From Hyposmocoma kahamanoa (taxonomy: Eukaryota; Arthropoda; Insecta; Lepidoptera; Cosmopterigidae): a DNA stretch of 64,000 nt. The notes under the pieces were generated by a model. That model saw only the letters and a program-made list of their open reading frames with translations, was not told the DNA's origin and did not search any database. Position 1 is the first letter of the stretch; each line of letters begins with the position of its first letter. Below are positions 9,627 to 22,429 of this stretch, piece by piece. The DNA lies in contig NW_020653200.1 of assembly GCF_003589595.1 (NCBI RefSeq), positions 4,236,532-4,300,531 of the forward strand, given 5' to 3'. A program made the position numbers and the translations under genes.

Positions 9627-12600
9627 ATGTCTTGGTTATTTGGGTACAGTACGAAACCTCCCCAGCCGCCTTCTGATGAACCTCCGGCTGAGAGTGGCGG
9701 TGCGCCTGCTACTTCAGGTTTGACTAAAGCTGAGAAGAAGACCATGGAAGCTTATCGGTTTGACTCCACTGCGCTCGAGAGAGCCGCCCAGGCCGCTAAG
9801 GAGCTGGAGAGATCACGTATGTAGTCAATAAACCAGCAACCAAACACGTTTCATAGTATTGCATAATGCGACCGCATAACCTAAACCGCACATTGTGACT
9901 TGATTCTCTTCTGATAAGAGCGATCTTAGCTAATCAACTTTATCTCTCCTCGGTTTTTATGGTTTTGCATATGATGTAGATTTTTTATTACATGCTGTAG
10001 GTGCTTTTGTATAAAATGTACATTATCTCAAGAGTAATATCATGTACTAGGTACACTTTTTTTATTATTTTCTGACACTATACATATGCTACAACCCATT
10101 GCTGGTCTTGGTCTCCTCTGAGACCCAGCATCTAAACCGTTTTTGTATTTACACAACCGTCTACTCCACATTCATAGTGTGCTGAATAAGGTTGTGATTT
10201 AAAATGTCCTCAGAGAGTTATGAAATTTTCCTTCATATATTTCGTAATATATAAAAAGGTTTAAAAAGAAATAATAGTAACTTCATAATAACGATAAAAT
10301 TTATACCAGGCCATGCTAAAGAAGCCCTGGAGCTCAGTAAACTTCAGGAGAGCACACGGCAGCAAGAGCAGCTTGCTAAGATTAAGGAGTATGAGGCAGC
10401 CATAGAACAGTCCAAAGTAGAACAGAAGAAAGTTGACTATGAAGAGAGACGCAAAACACTTCAGGTAATCTTTAATTAATTGGTAATTATTAAGTCACAT
10501 TAATTTTGTCCAAAATATGTTTTATGTAGATATTGGTTATTAGCTATAATAGAATTAATCATTATCATCCTTCAGGAAGAAACAAAACAGCATCAAATGC
10601 GCGCTCAATATCAAGATCAACTAGCTAAGAAACGCTATGAAGACCAGCTGCTACAACAACAAAAATCTCAAGAAGAAATTTTGAGAAAGTAAGTACTCCT
10701 GAATTGTTGACTTGCTTTTTCTCGACTCTAATATAATGGATGAGTAAAATCACAAGATAGAATCACAACATTTATGACTACTGGTGTTTGTTTCTGGGGC
10801 TTAACTGTCATGCTTGAAAGTCGGTCAGATGTTCATAATAAAATATCAAATCAAATGGAGAAAAGGAGTAGTGTTTCAAAATTAAACACAAAAAGGGTTT
10901 CAAAATGCATATTTTTAAAACACTTTCAGCATTTAATTTTTCAAGTTCAGAGTGGGTTTTCAATAATGTAGAATAGACATTCTGAATTTCAAATTGATTT
11001 AAAAATTAGACAATGAAGAGCTGACCTAGAGTAAACATTTTGTCAGCTGATTTTTCTTCACTGGTTACTGTTCCTGCGGTTAGTAGTAGTAGTCTGCAAT
11101 TGTAAACAATTTTTGTTTGTCTAGGCAAGAAGAGAGTGTGGCCAAACAGGAGGCTTTGCGTCGAGCTACTATTGAACATGAAATGGAGCTCCGTGAGAAA
11201 AACAAGCTCAAGTCTATTGAGGCGGAAGCCAGGGCTCGTGCTAAAGCAGATCGGGACAACCGAGACATTAATTTGGAACAGATCAGAGTGAAAGCTGCTG
11301 AAAATAGAACCACTATTTTGGAGAGTATCAAGTATGTTTGCACTAGTTTCATAGTGTAATTTTCTTGTCTTTGCTTTATTGCTAGCAATTTCTGCATATA
11401 GTTCTATTTTGATATGATATGTTAGAAAACTTCTTTTATGGTAAACTATTTTTTGTTACATATAATTTTGTGATATTTGCGCGCTGGCACAAACTCTTAA
11501 AAAGTCGCTTCTCCGCGAAATAATAAGGTCGCATGTACTATGATTAATAATATCCAAAATTTTGTACTAAAAACAATATTGGGTACTTAAAATTCATGAG
11601 CAATTTCCTCAGAGGATGAATTTTAGCACTATGATTCTCTCAACCTTTTATTGCACTGTTCTTTCTATTGTGGCAAATGAACTTTCAATTCCACTCATTT
11701 TCTTTATGACATAGTTTTGTATTGACTTGTTTTCTTCATCACATTGTTTGGCAGAAAGTATCCTTTCTGGGAAGCAAAAATCTGATTCCCTTGCCTTGGA
11801 TTTTTGGGATGAGTTACTGGATAAAAGAAAATAACATAACTTTTTGGCCAAAATTTTATTGAATAGCCACATTTTTTAAATTTTAATTGTAAACCCTTAG
11901 TTAACCCCGAATTTTATTATGTTTTTTATGTAGCACATAATAACATTTACCTTTTTGTAAGATTTTTTTAAAGAAGAATTTTTTAATTACAGAGAGGATC
12001 ATCATTGGAATTTTAGTGAAATGCCCCAATATGTATTATATATTTTTATAGAAAACATGTTGATATAAAGTCACAAAATCCCGGAAACTCGTGAGGAATT
12101 AAATATTTACCAATATATTTCGTGTTTTTAATGCAGGACAGCAGGCACTGTAATAGGAATGGGACTTAATGCACTAGTTACAGACTGGGACAAAACTCTA
12201 GCAGCTGCGGGTGGCTTGTCTCTACTGGCATTAGGTGTTTACACAGCTAAGGGTGCCACGTCGGTCACTGCCCGTTTTATCGAAGCTCGAATTGGTATGA
12301 CATTGTAATACAAGTGAAGTCAAGTTGTAAATAACTATTAAGTGAATACACTCTCAAGTTTTGCTTTGATATACTGACAAAAAGACAATTAGAAATACAT
12401 TAAATTTAAACAAGATTTCTGCTTGCTGAAATAGAATACTTTTCAAGATTAAACATTGTAATCATACTATTATTTTTCAGGAAAACCCACACTTGTGAAT
12501 GAAACTTCGAGATTTTCTTTACTTGAAGCGGTTAAACATCCCATACTAACATTTTCGAAAGCAATAAGCAGCTTCAAGAAGCCATCTGACGCATTGGCTG

Positions 12601-13925
12601 GGGTAGTATTGTCACCCATCCTGGAAAAAAGATTACGAGACATAGCCATAGCGACTAAAAATACTCGCATCAACAAAGGTTTTTATAGGAACTTGCTCAT
12701 GTATGGACCACCTGGAACTGGTAAAACCCTGTTTTCAAAGGTAAACTAATAGCACACATTATTATCGTTCCATGTCTTGTGGTCTATTTCAATTTTGTTT
12801 TAATTTGTTCATAGAAATTAGCTAAGCATTCTGGAATGGACTATGCAATTTTAACGGGAGGCGATGTCGCACCTATGGGCAAAGATGCAGTAGCAGCTAT
12901 CCACAAAGTATTTGACTGGGCAAATACAAGCAGAAGAGGTATAAATGAAGGTCGAAATTATTATTTGAATAGAAAAGTTTTAAATGTTTCTTATTACAAG
13001 GCTATTGTTGTAGGTGTACTCCTTTTTATTGACGAGGCTGACGCTTTCCTGCGGAAGCGGTCATCAGAGAGAATCAGCGAGCATCTAAGAGCTGCTCTCA
13101 ACGCGTTCCTCTATCGCACCTCAGACCAAAGTACCCGCATCATGTTGGTGCTAGCTTCGAACACCCCACAACAGTTCGACTCTGCTATCAATGATCGACT
13201 TGACAAGATGATAGAATTTGGCTTGCCAGGGTTCGAAGAGCGCGAGCGTTTGATTCGTCTTTACTTTGACAAGTTTGTTCTGCAACCTGCAACTGAAGGA
13301 AAAAGGTAAATAATAACCACACATTATAAAAATTGATTAATTCAATGTAGAAAATGTTTCACGTTGATATGTTCTTGTTTTCAGGCGTCTCAGTGTGGAT
13401 CAGTTTGACTACGGAGCTTTGTGCATAAATTTGGCCCATAGGACAGCTGGTATGTCTGGTCGAGCTTTGTCTAAGTTGGGCGTTGCCTGGCAAGCCGCCG
13501 CTTATGCCTCTGATGACGGTCGTCTCACTGAAAATATGTGTATTGAAATTTGCGACGATGCTATCAAGGATCATCGTCAGAAGGTAAATAAAGACTACTT
13601 ATGTATCAGTAAATTTTACAAATGTTACTGTAAAACATTGAAAGTTGATTAGTTGCTGCTTGAAGTTGACTAACAATATGCTATCTGCTGGACATGAACT
13701 TATCTCATTTTGGTTTGATTTCAGATGGAATGGCTATCAGCAGAAGAGAAGTCACGCAGCATGATGCCTTACTTGCTAGATTTGCCACCCCTAGACCAAA
13801 CAGAATCAGATCTGCAGAGACCTAAAATAATTGAAATTTCACCAGTTGCCAGTAATACCAACATGAAAACAGAGACAAAGCAAAAGAAAAAGGGAACTGC
13901 AAAAGAAATAGACATGGAAAAGTGA
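9627..13925 (+). CDS. ATAD3: ATAD3, mitochondrial inner-membrane AAA+ ATPase
   Basis: Ten coding exons: 9627-9816, 10310-10464, 10576-10688, 11125-11331, 12137-12294, 12481-12740, 12815-12938, 13014-13305, 13385-13583 and 13725-13925. All introns are GT-AG and phases match throughout, giving 632 residues, close to animal ATAD3 (about 590-635). Order of parts: N-terminus MSWLFGY with a Pro-rich stretch; a long charged coiled coil (about 60-225); a hydrophobic membrane segment in exon 5 (about 225-260); then the AAA+ domain with Walker A GPPGTGKT (350-357) and Walker B LLFIDE (405-410), and a C-terminal helical part containing GMSGR. ATAD3 organises inner-membrane contact sites, nucleoids and cristae. 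The ATG is supported by the conserved N-terminus. The 75-nt intron 7 is in frame without a stop. Identification is firm. Confidence 0.96.
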
Positions 13926-14288
13926 CACTGCGTCAAAACTAATTGCGATCTAGACAAAAAATCAGATCTACCATCCGTAAGCTTCAAAAGTGATGCAATT
14001 AAAATTAACTGTGATACGAAACATAAATACATAGTTGACCTCAAAGTTTCCACAACAAAAAAATATATATCCTTGACTGAAAATGACATGGCAATATTGC
14101 GTAGACTGTCGCTAAGACTAATGAAGAAAGTGTCATAGTCGGTGTTATATAATCAGACTGCATTATTAAAATTCGGTTACACTGCCTTTAGTCTGTACTT
14201 GCATTCCTTTATAAAGAATTATACCTAATAGTAGATAGTGGTTTTATACAAATTAGAAATTATTTGCAAAATATTTATATGCTTTTTC

Positions 14289-14294
14289 AATAAA
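14289..14294 (+). terminator. candidate polyadenylation signal for ATAD3
   Basis: AATAAA about 365 nt after the ATAD3 stop codon. It is the first perfect hexamer noticed downstream on this strand. Confidence 0.4.
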
Positions 14295-14874
14295 TGGTCA
14301 GACTAAACGTTTTACAGATTTTTGTATCACATATATAAATGTAGGTCTTTAATTTAAAGTGAAGTAAGCTACAAAGCTTCCACTATCGTTAAGAATAGTT
14401 TAGTCGACTATTTTTCTTAAACTATGTTACGGGGTAGAATGGTAGGTTTTTACTAATGAGACCAAACTGCTTTTAAAGTAAAAAGTTAAATCGAGCTATT
14501 TGGCTTGGTTTTCTTTTTCATTGTATAAATCTATTAGCGATTGTTAAAGTTATGTAATAGTGATTGCAAGCTATGTGTGTATGCTGGAAAGGATGTGAAA
14601 AATAATTCGAATTTTACGTGTTACATTTATTTGTTCGACTTGCATCAAAAGGACTATTCAGGACATCCTTTGATCTAAGCAAAGCATGACGTGTAAAAGA
14701 TTTGAATTTGTTTCAAATCACAATGTCACCAACTGATTTTACACTGTAAATTGTCAATAACGTTACTGTTATATTATTGCATGTAGTTTTTATTAGAGAA
14801 TTGTTAACACAATATATTGTTTTATTTACCTTCTAAGTCGCTTATAATAACAATGTGTCAGACAACCACTAAAC

Positions 14875-15060
14875 GCCTGGTCTCAAACTAGGGAATTCCC
14901 TGTAGTATGAGTACCAGAGCAACGGAGTTCACTTTGGGGCAGTTCCCAGAACACCCAGAACCAATTTAGAAAACTTGATTTCCCAATTTGATCCTACCGG
15001 GAATCGAACCCGGGGCCTTCTCACCAGCACCCACAGTATCAACCGTTGGGCCACCGTTGT
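14875..15060 (-). repeat. tRNA-derived SINE (family 1), minus orientation
   Basis: Read on the minus strand, it has a tRNA-like head with a perfect B-box-like GGTTCGATTCC inside CCCCGGGTTCGATTCCC, preceded by GGCCCAACGGTTG. This is followed by a body containing TTGGTTCTGGGTGTTCT and a tail AGTTTGAGACCAGG. A truncated relative lies at 19230-19385. The head does not fold as a full tRNA by eye, so this is not a tRNA gene. Confidence 0.7.
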
Positions 15061-15813
15061 TGTGAAATTTAAGTCTACCAAGTTATATCCTGCCACTGAG
15101 CACACCAAACAGACATTGATTTTTTTCTTTTATTGCAATATTTTGGTCAGCCCAAGTTTCTATTGAACCAATCTCTCTTAGCTATAACTTTTCATTCGAG
15201 TTACAAAATCGAATGAACCACATCCACCAACCAAGTGAAGATAATCGCCGTGCTAAAAGCAGTAATACCTGGTTTGAAAATGTACTCCTATTCGTTGTTT
15301 TTGAAGATTGATTGATCGTTTGATAATAACATGAAGGTGTTAGATATACTAATTTATCCATTTATAGAGTTGAGTATATATGTAACTAATAATGATAAAA
15401 AATTTAAGTCTGTTTCAACTATAACTTAACGCTTAAGCGTAAATTTACAACAACCAGTCATAGCATTATGTCCGCACTCTTCCCCCGTTTCAAGCTTGTT
15501 AAATTTAAATCTAAGAATCATCCTCTCGGTAATCTGCAGCAAAGTTTTAGGAAACTGTATGTAATGCAATTTCATCAAAAATAAGACAATATTATTATTA
15601 TATTAAACATCTATTAGATAAATAAATAATACATTTGTAGTTTAAAGCGTTACATTTGTTCATAAATTTATTTTTAGTTGCTTGTTGCAGTGGATGTCTT
15701 GGAATGCAAGTGTTACATCTTTTGTCCCTTTGACTGTATAGAAATCAACGTATTAAAAATCAAATCCTGATAGCTTTTTGCTTATTGGCTGTGTATTTTT
15801 TCCTGTAGGGCTA
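15061..15813. other. intergenic AT-rich DNA, no gene seen
   Basis: Nothing recognised beyond simple AT-rich sequence. Confidence 0.4.
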
Positions 15814-15902
15814 GCACGACAGGGCGACTTGAGCGAGAGCGTCATAAAGCGCGAGATACTGTTATTCTCGTTTAGAGATGTCGCTCTCGCACAAGTCGCA
15901 CC
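15814..15902. mobile_element. small hairpin MITE with AGGG...GCGACTTG termini
   Basis: The left arm (CGACTTGAGCGAGAGCG) and the right arm (reverse complement CGACTTGTGCGAGAGCG) are nearly perfect inverted repeats spaced about 45 bp apart. It sits directly before the next MITE. Confidence 0.6.
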
Positions 15903-15906
15903 CTGA

Positions 15907-16091
15907 GGGGCTACTCTCCATCTCCGTCCGAAACATTTACTGTCAAATAAGTAATATTCGACATAATTAAAAGACAAGTATCCAGTATGAAGTTTCATTC
16001 GCATCACGCGTCTTTTCATTTGGTCAAGTATTGCTTATTTGGCACTACTTGTTTCGAAGGGACGTCAGACGGAGATCGAGAGTAGACCCCC
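15907..16091. mobile_element. MITE with GGGGTCTACTCT termini, copy 1
   Basis: Long inverted arms of about 60 bp: CTACTCTCCATCTCCGTC on the left against GAGAGTAGACCCCC on the right. The inner arms contain CAAATAAGTAATA / TATTGCTTATTTG. It shares its centre (AAGTTTCATTCGCATCA) with the copy at 49026-49223. Confidence 0.75.
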
Positions 16092-17602
16092 AGATCTGCA
16101 ATTCCGTTCGAAGTTGTCCCTAGATGTCATACCGTGACACCTATTCAAAAGTTTGTTACCGGAAACAAATAAACTGACTGAAACTACAGTACATTTTCAA
16201 GAGTTACATTTTTGACATGAATTTATTTTTAGGAGTATCTAATAATTTGTTACCTTTTTAGCTGACGGTTCTATAGCCAATGGTCAATAAAAAATAATAA
16301 TAATGAGTGAAGCTACAAATCTTGAATATGCACAAGGCCAACTTACATGAAAACAATTGATTACAATTATAAACAATAGCTGAATTTATGTCTAATATTA
16401 TATTCTATTTTTTAGCACTCTGCCTAACTAAATAAGAGTGCAGGTGACTAATTAGTATGTCAGTCACATATGTATTAAGAAACCTTACATACACAAGACT
16501 AAAATTGTTTATTGGATTATTTATAATAAGTAGTCACATGTTGAGCCTATCCATTTATTTATTATATAAAATATAACATACATTTGAATTTGTAGCATGT
16601 CCCATAACATTATATTTGAAATAAGTTGATTGATGAATTAAGTTGTTTGGTCATGTGTTCATCAGCACATAACCAAACAACTTTGAAACCAATTAACATC
16701 AATATTGCGGAAGAACTTCAATATGATATTTTGTCATTATAATCAAGCATTGTCTATATTTGAAGATGCAGATTTCTTCACGATGTATCATGGTGTATCC
16801 TTTCATCGTTCAAGCGAGAGATAACCAACAAACCTAAATTCATTGGATTCGAAGATTCCTAAGTAGCAGACTTCCCGATGGGAGTAAACCCTTCCCTGTA
16901 TATAGGAGGCAAGTGTCTAGGCTATGATCGCTTGCTTATTAGACTGGTCATGTGTAAGAAACTACTTTATCAAACAAACCACCTGTGCACGTCTTCAAGT
17001 AACTCATTGAAATATGCCTTTACCTTACATGTTATGCTGTCGATATAACAACAGATATTCGCGTTTCTCATACCCTGGAGAACACTCCAGTTGTCATGAT
17101 TTGGATATTATATAATATAAAATATTATGTATTTACATGTTCATCAATACAAATATCCAAATTATTTTTTAAATGAGCATAAAAATTACCACTACCCTGC
17201 ATAAAACTTAGGTAAAGCTCATATAAGGCAACCTATAAGTAGACAAGATTTCATTTTTGCATCCTTGAGCGTAACCTTTATATCTTTGGCTGAACATCAT
17301 AGAAAATGATATCAAAGCGCTAACACATATGAATACATTTTAAGCATATGACAAGTACGTTATTTACATAGGCAATTGGTGTTATATGAAGAACTTCGCT
17401 AATAGCATAATATTAACATTTTACTTAACCACTTTTAATAATAGTTGTAATCTAATTCAGAAATAACTTTGCTGGTTATTATTTATCATTATTTCATTAA
17501 GTATGTATATTGGTATATAATATAATTTAAGTATCTCAAGTTGACCACACAGCTTTATGTAACTTATAAAACTCACAAACTTATTTAAGACAAGAAAAGG
17601 AT
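16092..17602. other. intergenic AT-rich DNA between MITEs and Rab21
   Basis: No coding signal. One hairpin with 18-bp arms and one mismatch (16640-16657 / 16666-16683). Confidence 0.45.
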
Positions 17603-17608
17603 TTTATT
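17603..17608 (-). terminator. candidate polyadenylation signal for Rab21
   Basis: AATAAA on the minus strand, about 115 nt past the Rab21 stop codon. Confidence 0.5.
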
Positions 17609-17722
17609 TCAAAATTTGAAGTAAACTAATCAGTTGTAACTTTCTACAAGGTCAGTTTAAGCAATATATCTAACTACATTTACTGTACAGCCATCACAAT
17701 GCAATGCATTTATCCATACATT

Positions 17723-19719
17723 TTAGTTGGTCTTCGAGCCTGTACAGCATGAGGACTGTACAGGAGCCTCATCGTCGACAACTAGTACTCTCTGTGTTCT
17801 ATTTAAATCAGTTTGAGAGTTTTGTTCAAACCGTTCAACCATTTCTTGGGTCAACTCTAAGAATAGCTCTTCCACTCCTTGATTTAGTTTAGCCGATGTA
17901 TAGAAGTGTTTTGCTCCAACCATGTTAGCATAACTGTAAACAAACATTGACATTGTAAAACACTGTTCCGTACTGTACAATATTATAGTGATTTATTTAT
18001 TAATAACTATTAAGTAATTATATAAAGTAATTTTTTTTTTTTTTTTTTTTTATACATGACAGGCAAATGACTCCACTCCACCTGATGTTAAGTGGTTAAA
18101 ATTGGTACAAAATTTAATCTATTTACATTGCACATAATTGTTTTTTATAATTACTTTTGCAACATGCGATTGGTCCATGAACTATGAGCAGTTATTTTGT
18201 TGTGATCTATTTGGCGTGTTAGGCACTCCTGCCCTGCAGGCTGCCTTCATCTTCCCAATTTCTCCTACCTTTTGTTCCACATGTGGCGCCTCTTTAATCA
18301 TATGTTACTTACTGTATATATGTCTATACCTTTTAACTGTTCTATTTCCAAGAGAATAAACAAATGTGTGTATATTACTGCAAGTTAATTACCTCTCTGC
18401 TTCTTCAAGTGGTACTGTCCGTTCATGTTCCAAGTCAATCTTATTTCCAGCAATAATAAGCACTATTTCTGATCCCAACATTTTTCTTAGCTCTTTTACC
18501 CAATTTTTTACCTGTGAAAGAAATGTTTACAAAATCAAAATACCCTATAAATAGCTTACCAATGTTACTCACAAATCATAAATGCAGCTACATTTACCTT
18601 TCCAAAGGAATCTTCATCAGTGATGTCATACACCAGAATAGCCCCATTCGAGTTTCTGTAGTATATGGGCCCAAGAGCATGAAACTTTTCCTGGCCAGCT
18701 GTATCCCATATTGCCAGATTGATACGCTTGCCATTTATGTTTATTTTCTTGTTTAGGAATGTTGCCTAAAATCACAATATTTTGATAAATAATGTAATCC
18801 TACATAGTTGAACAATTATGAATTAATGTGTAAAGCACTATAAAAAATTGAACTATATGTTATTAAGATTAATTTTCAATACAACAACACATTCTGGGTG
18901 TTGCTGGGGCTGCCATGCTTCTGAAACATCTAAAGCATGTTTGTGGAAGTGCATACAGACTTAAGCGCAGGAGGAAAAGCCCAACAGCCGACTTTCACCC
19001 ATTGGTAGTAACATAGTGTTCTTAATGTTTAATTGTTTTTGTGTTGCTGTTTGTATTGTGTAGATACATGTCAATATTTTATAATTTACTAACAATCTAC
19101 AGATCTGGTTCCCAAACAAATTATATCAAAAAGTGACAAATTAGATATAGCAGTGTTGATGATAACATTGTGTACATTGTACGATATAATATTTGATGAT
19201 TTCGAGGGGCCCAGTGGTTTCAAAAGTTTCAATTATTGGGAAGACCAATTTGGCAAGTGAATTTTTCTTTATTGGTTCTGGTCTGGGTGTTCTAGACGGT
19301 GCCCAAGTATGAATTCTTCTTCTAACTTAAGAATTCGCTGTATTATAAATACAGCGAATTCTTAAGTTTGAGACCAGGTAATTGGTACCAATAGTGGGCA
19401 TATTGTTTAAATTATAGCATTTATTATATACGTATCGCTATTTGTACCCTGCACAAGGCCTAACATCATCAAAGTGAAAACAAAGAAATTTTTAACACTA
19501 CAAGAACTATATATATAGGTTTTTTACGCTTTATGTCCAATAGATAAGATAACAAAGTCTTTGCTGTACCTGTAATGTGGTCAGATGCTTGTCGTTGAAT
19601 TTATCTTCAATATAACGCAGTAACAAAGAAGTTTTTCCGACACACCCCTCGCCCAACAGGACAACTTTGAAATTGTATGTAGCGTTGGGGCCCGCAGCAG
19701 CAGCACTCATATTTGTCAT
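17723..19719 (-). CDS. Rab21: Rab21 small GTPase
   Basis: Four minus-strand coding exons: 19570-19719, 18598-18765, 18393-18511 and 17723-17933. All have GT-AG borders and matching phases, giving 215 residues (human RAB21 has 225). Motifs: P-loop GEGCVGKT (23-30), effector-region FNDKHLTTLQ, switch II WDTAGQEKFHALGPIYYR, the RabF-like run YDITDEDSF, guanine-specificity GNKIDLE and SAK. A C-terminal CC pair six residues from the end would take prenyl groups. The GEGCVGKTSL and KFNDKH wording is that of Rab21 rather than Rab5 or Rab22. Rab21 acts on early endosomes and in integrin and VARP/VAMP traffic. A second ATG three codons in (MSAAAAG) could be the real start. Identification is firm. Confidence 0.96.
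18031..18115 (-). repeat. LINE 3' tail fragment in Rab21 intron 3
   Basis: An oligo-T run of about 20 is followed by sequence containing CCACCTGATGTTAAGTGG, the 3' end typical of lepidopteran CR1-like LINEs. It lies on the same strand as Rab21 and entirely within an intron. Confidence 0.6.
19230..19385 (+). repeat. truncated SINE (family 1) with perfect 21-bp hairpin, in Rab21 intron 1
   Basis: Shares TTGGTTCTGG...GGGTGTTCT and the tail AGTTTGAGACCAGG with the SINE at 14875-15060. The tRNA head is missing. The middle is replaced by a perfect inverted repeat (19324-19344 / 19348-19368, loop 3 nt). Confidence 0.6.
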
Positions 19720-20433
19720 ATTTACGAAGCACCACTATGAATGCGTAGAAAATATGATTTGCCTATTTCTTTGATGCGTGGAGTCAAAACATAAAACAGC
19801 TGATGTTGGATTCACATAACGCTTATAGGACCGCTTTGATACAGTATTTACAGCGCAATTATTATTTTTGAACAAAGCAATATTTGTTATTATCTTAAAA
19901 GTCCTAAAACGTGCATTTATAAAGCTTGTAGAATGAGTTAATTGTGAAAAACCAATTTGCAATCGATGTAAGTATGAAATCGAAGTTGACAATGAGCAAA
20001 TGAGCAACAAGATTACTCATAGACAAAAAATAGATACGATTGTATCCATAGAGATTTTTTTTTTAAATTTATTAAGGCTTTGGCAAAGCCAACAGCCTAA
20101 ACATGAAGTTTAATTATGTCTCTGTAAATATGGCCGCCACAAAGAGGATAGGCAATTTGAGGCGGCGTGCTTGGATTGACTCGGGATTCCTTAAAACGGG
20201 CCGATACGGGTATTTTAGTTCAAGATTCGTATAATTTCGCGTTTTAATCTTCCATTAAGGCACAATAGCACTATCCTATTCCACTTTAAACTAGATTTCA
20301 CAAAATAATTGAAAGTCAAAATAAAAACGACACTTTTCCCTCCAAAAGGTCCAGAGCGAATCGTATCCATAGAGACTATTTCAAACCGAGATGGTTTTAT
20401 CTTAGAGGATGGAAAAAAATAAAGTTTTTACCC
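19720..20433. other. Rab21 upstream region and repeats, no gene seen
   Basis: The first 200 bp or so should hold the Rab21 promoter, but no TATA box is evident. TGTATCCATAGAGA occurs near 20040 and CGTATCCATAGAGA near 20359, suggesting a short duplicated element. TTAGAGGATGGAAAAAAATA at 20402 recurs at 24157. Confidence 0.4.
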
Positions 20434-20754
20434 GATAAATATCCAATAAATACCCGTTTTTACTGGGTATTTATCCTAAAATATGAATAAATATTTTTTT
20501 TGTGTTTTTTACAATAAAATTCATTAGAATTATATAATTTTTTATTAAATAATTACGTGCGATTACTTCTCGTTTTGCCATTGTTTTATGTAAGGGCGCT
20601 CCCTCACCTGCGAGCATTCGCTTGTAAACATTAGTTTTTGAGCATTACATTATAAACTACCTCCTTCACCGGTAGCATTCGCATGAAAAGATTCGATTAG
20701 GTTGCAATTCCACCAGAGATGTGCGAGTTAGCAAGGCGTGCGTGTGAGTGCCTC

Positions 20755-21150
20755 TGTGAGTCCGCGAGTGCCCGCGAGAGCCCGCGAGTGCCTTTGAGTG
20801 CCCACGAGTGCTTTTAAGTGCCTGTGAGAGACAGGAGTGCTTTTTATTGCCTTTAAGTCCTTTTGAGTGCCAGCGAGTGCTTTTGAGTGCCCGCTATTGC
20901 CTTTGAGTACTAGCGAGTGCCTTTGAGTGCTTTAGAGTGCTATTGAGTGCCTATGAGTGCCAAAGACTGACTTTGAGTACTAACGAGTGCCTTTGAGTAC
21001 TAGCGAGTGCTATTGAGAGCCTTTGAGTGCCAACGAGTGCCGTTGTGTGCCTCTAAGTGCCCGCAAGTGCCTTCGAGTACTAGCGAGTGCTTTTGAGTGC
21101 CTTTGAGTGCCGGCGAGTGTCTTTGAGTACTAGCGAGTGCTTTGAATTGA
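20755..21150 (+). repeat. decamer minisatellite, block 1 (forward)
   Basis: Continuous imperfect repeats of a 10-bp unit, GAGTGCCTTT or GAGTGCCCGC. Variation is concentrated in the last four bases and the GAGTGC half is conserved. It starts at about 20755 after a degenerate lead-in. Confidence 0.9.
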
Positions 21151-21474
21151 ATCTTCTTTCGCTTTCTCATTTTGCTTCGTAACACGGTCACTCTCTGTTT
21201 GACCGCGATAGCGGACAGAACTACTAAATCAAATTGTCTAATTTTTTTTTTTCAAGTTTAATCGTAATACAATCAATGTAAATCTTGTATCTAGCATAAT
21301 GAGCGAATAACAGTCTATCCAATATCTGTAATTCAACATAATACAACCCGATAAGGATTTATTTACTTTACCTTTCGTTTTAAATTACTTCTTTTAATAA
21401 CTTTGTGGACCGGAAGTTTCCTGTTTTACTGCCGTGATCCTGATCATGGTTGTTAGGGTTACAACCCTTTCAAG
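21151..21474. other. unique spacer inside the minisatellite
   Basis: About 320 bp of ordinary AT-rich sequence with GACCGCGATAGCGGACAG near 21200. No coding signal. Confidence 0.5.
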
Positions 21475-22428
21475 CGAGCGCCATTTGAGTGCCTTTGAGT
21501 GCTTTTGAGTGCTTTTGAGTGCCAAAGACTGTCTGTGAGTACTAACGAGTGCCTTTGAGAACTAGTGAGTGCTATTGCGAGCCTTTGAGTGCCGTTGACT
21601 GCTTCTAAGCGTCCGTGAGTGCGTTCGAGTGCCTTTGAGTACTAGCGAGTGCGTTTGAGTGCCCGCGAGTGCCTTTGAGTGTCAGCGAGTGCCTTTGGGT
21701 GCCTGTGAGTACTGTCGAGTGCATTTAAGTACTAGCGAGTACTTTTGAGTGCCTACGAGTGCCTTTGAGTGCCGGTGAGTGCCTTTGAATGTCTTTGAGT
21801 GCCAGTGAGTGCCTTTGAGTGCTAGCCAGTGCTTTTGGGTGCCTTTCAGTACCTTTGGGTGCCCAGGAGTGCTTGCGAGTGCCTCTGAGAGTTTTTGAGT
21901 GACTTTGAGTACTAGCGAGTGCTTTGAGTGCCTTTGAACGCCTCTGAGTGCCTTTGAGTGCCAGCGAGCACTTTTGGGTGCATTTGAGTGCCTTTGAGTG
22001 ACCGGGTGTACCCGCGAGTACCTTTGAGTGCTTTTGAGTGCCTGTGAGTGTCTTTTACAGTACGCGAGTGCCTTTGAGTGCCAGCGACTGCTTTTCAGTG
22101 CCTTTGAGAGCCCGGGAGTGCCCGCGAGTGCCTTTGGGTGCCCGCGAGTGCCTTTGAGTGCCTTTGAGTCCTTTTGAGTACCTTTGAGTGCCAACGTGTA
22201 CTTTTGGGTGCATTTGAGTGCCTTTGAGTGACCGGTAGCGCCCGCGAGTGCCTTTGAGTGCTTTTGAGTGCTTTTGAGTGCCAGCGCGTACATTTGGGTG
22301 CATTTGAGTGCCTTTGAGTGCCTTGGATGCCTTTCAGTGCCTTTAAGTGCCAGCGAGTACTTTTGGGTGCATTTGAGCGCCTTTGAGTGCCTTTGAGTGC
22401 TTTTGAGTGCCTCTCAGTGCCCGCGAGT
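21475..22428 (+). repeat. decamer minisatellite, block 2 (forward)
   Basis: Roughly 950 bp of the same GAGTGCCTTT decamer. Because the unit is 10 bp and lacks stops on the minus strand, open frames of up to 203 codons appear there in several registers, each a ten-residue repeat such as ALKGTQRHSK. These frames are a by-product of the repeat and I do not call them genes. Confidence 0.92.
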
Positions 22429-22429
22429 G

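Noticed and set aside
13769..14089. 106-codon minus-strand ORF at the ATAD3 3' end
   Set aside because: Antisense to the last ATAD3 exon and its 3' UTR; no motif.
14990..15055. tRNA gene
   Set aside because: The B box is good but the arms do not pair into a full cloverleaf, and the head is joined to a SINE body found elsewhere in the window.
21682..22303. Repeat-peptide proteins on the minus strand of the minisatellite
   Set aside because: All three registers are open because of the stop-free decamer; no independent coding evidence.
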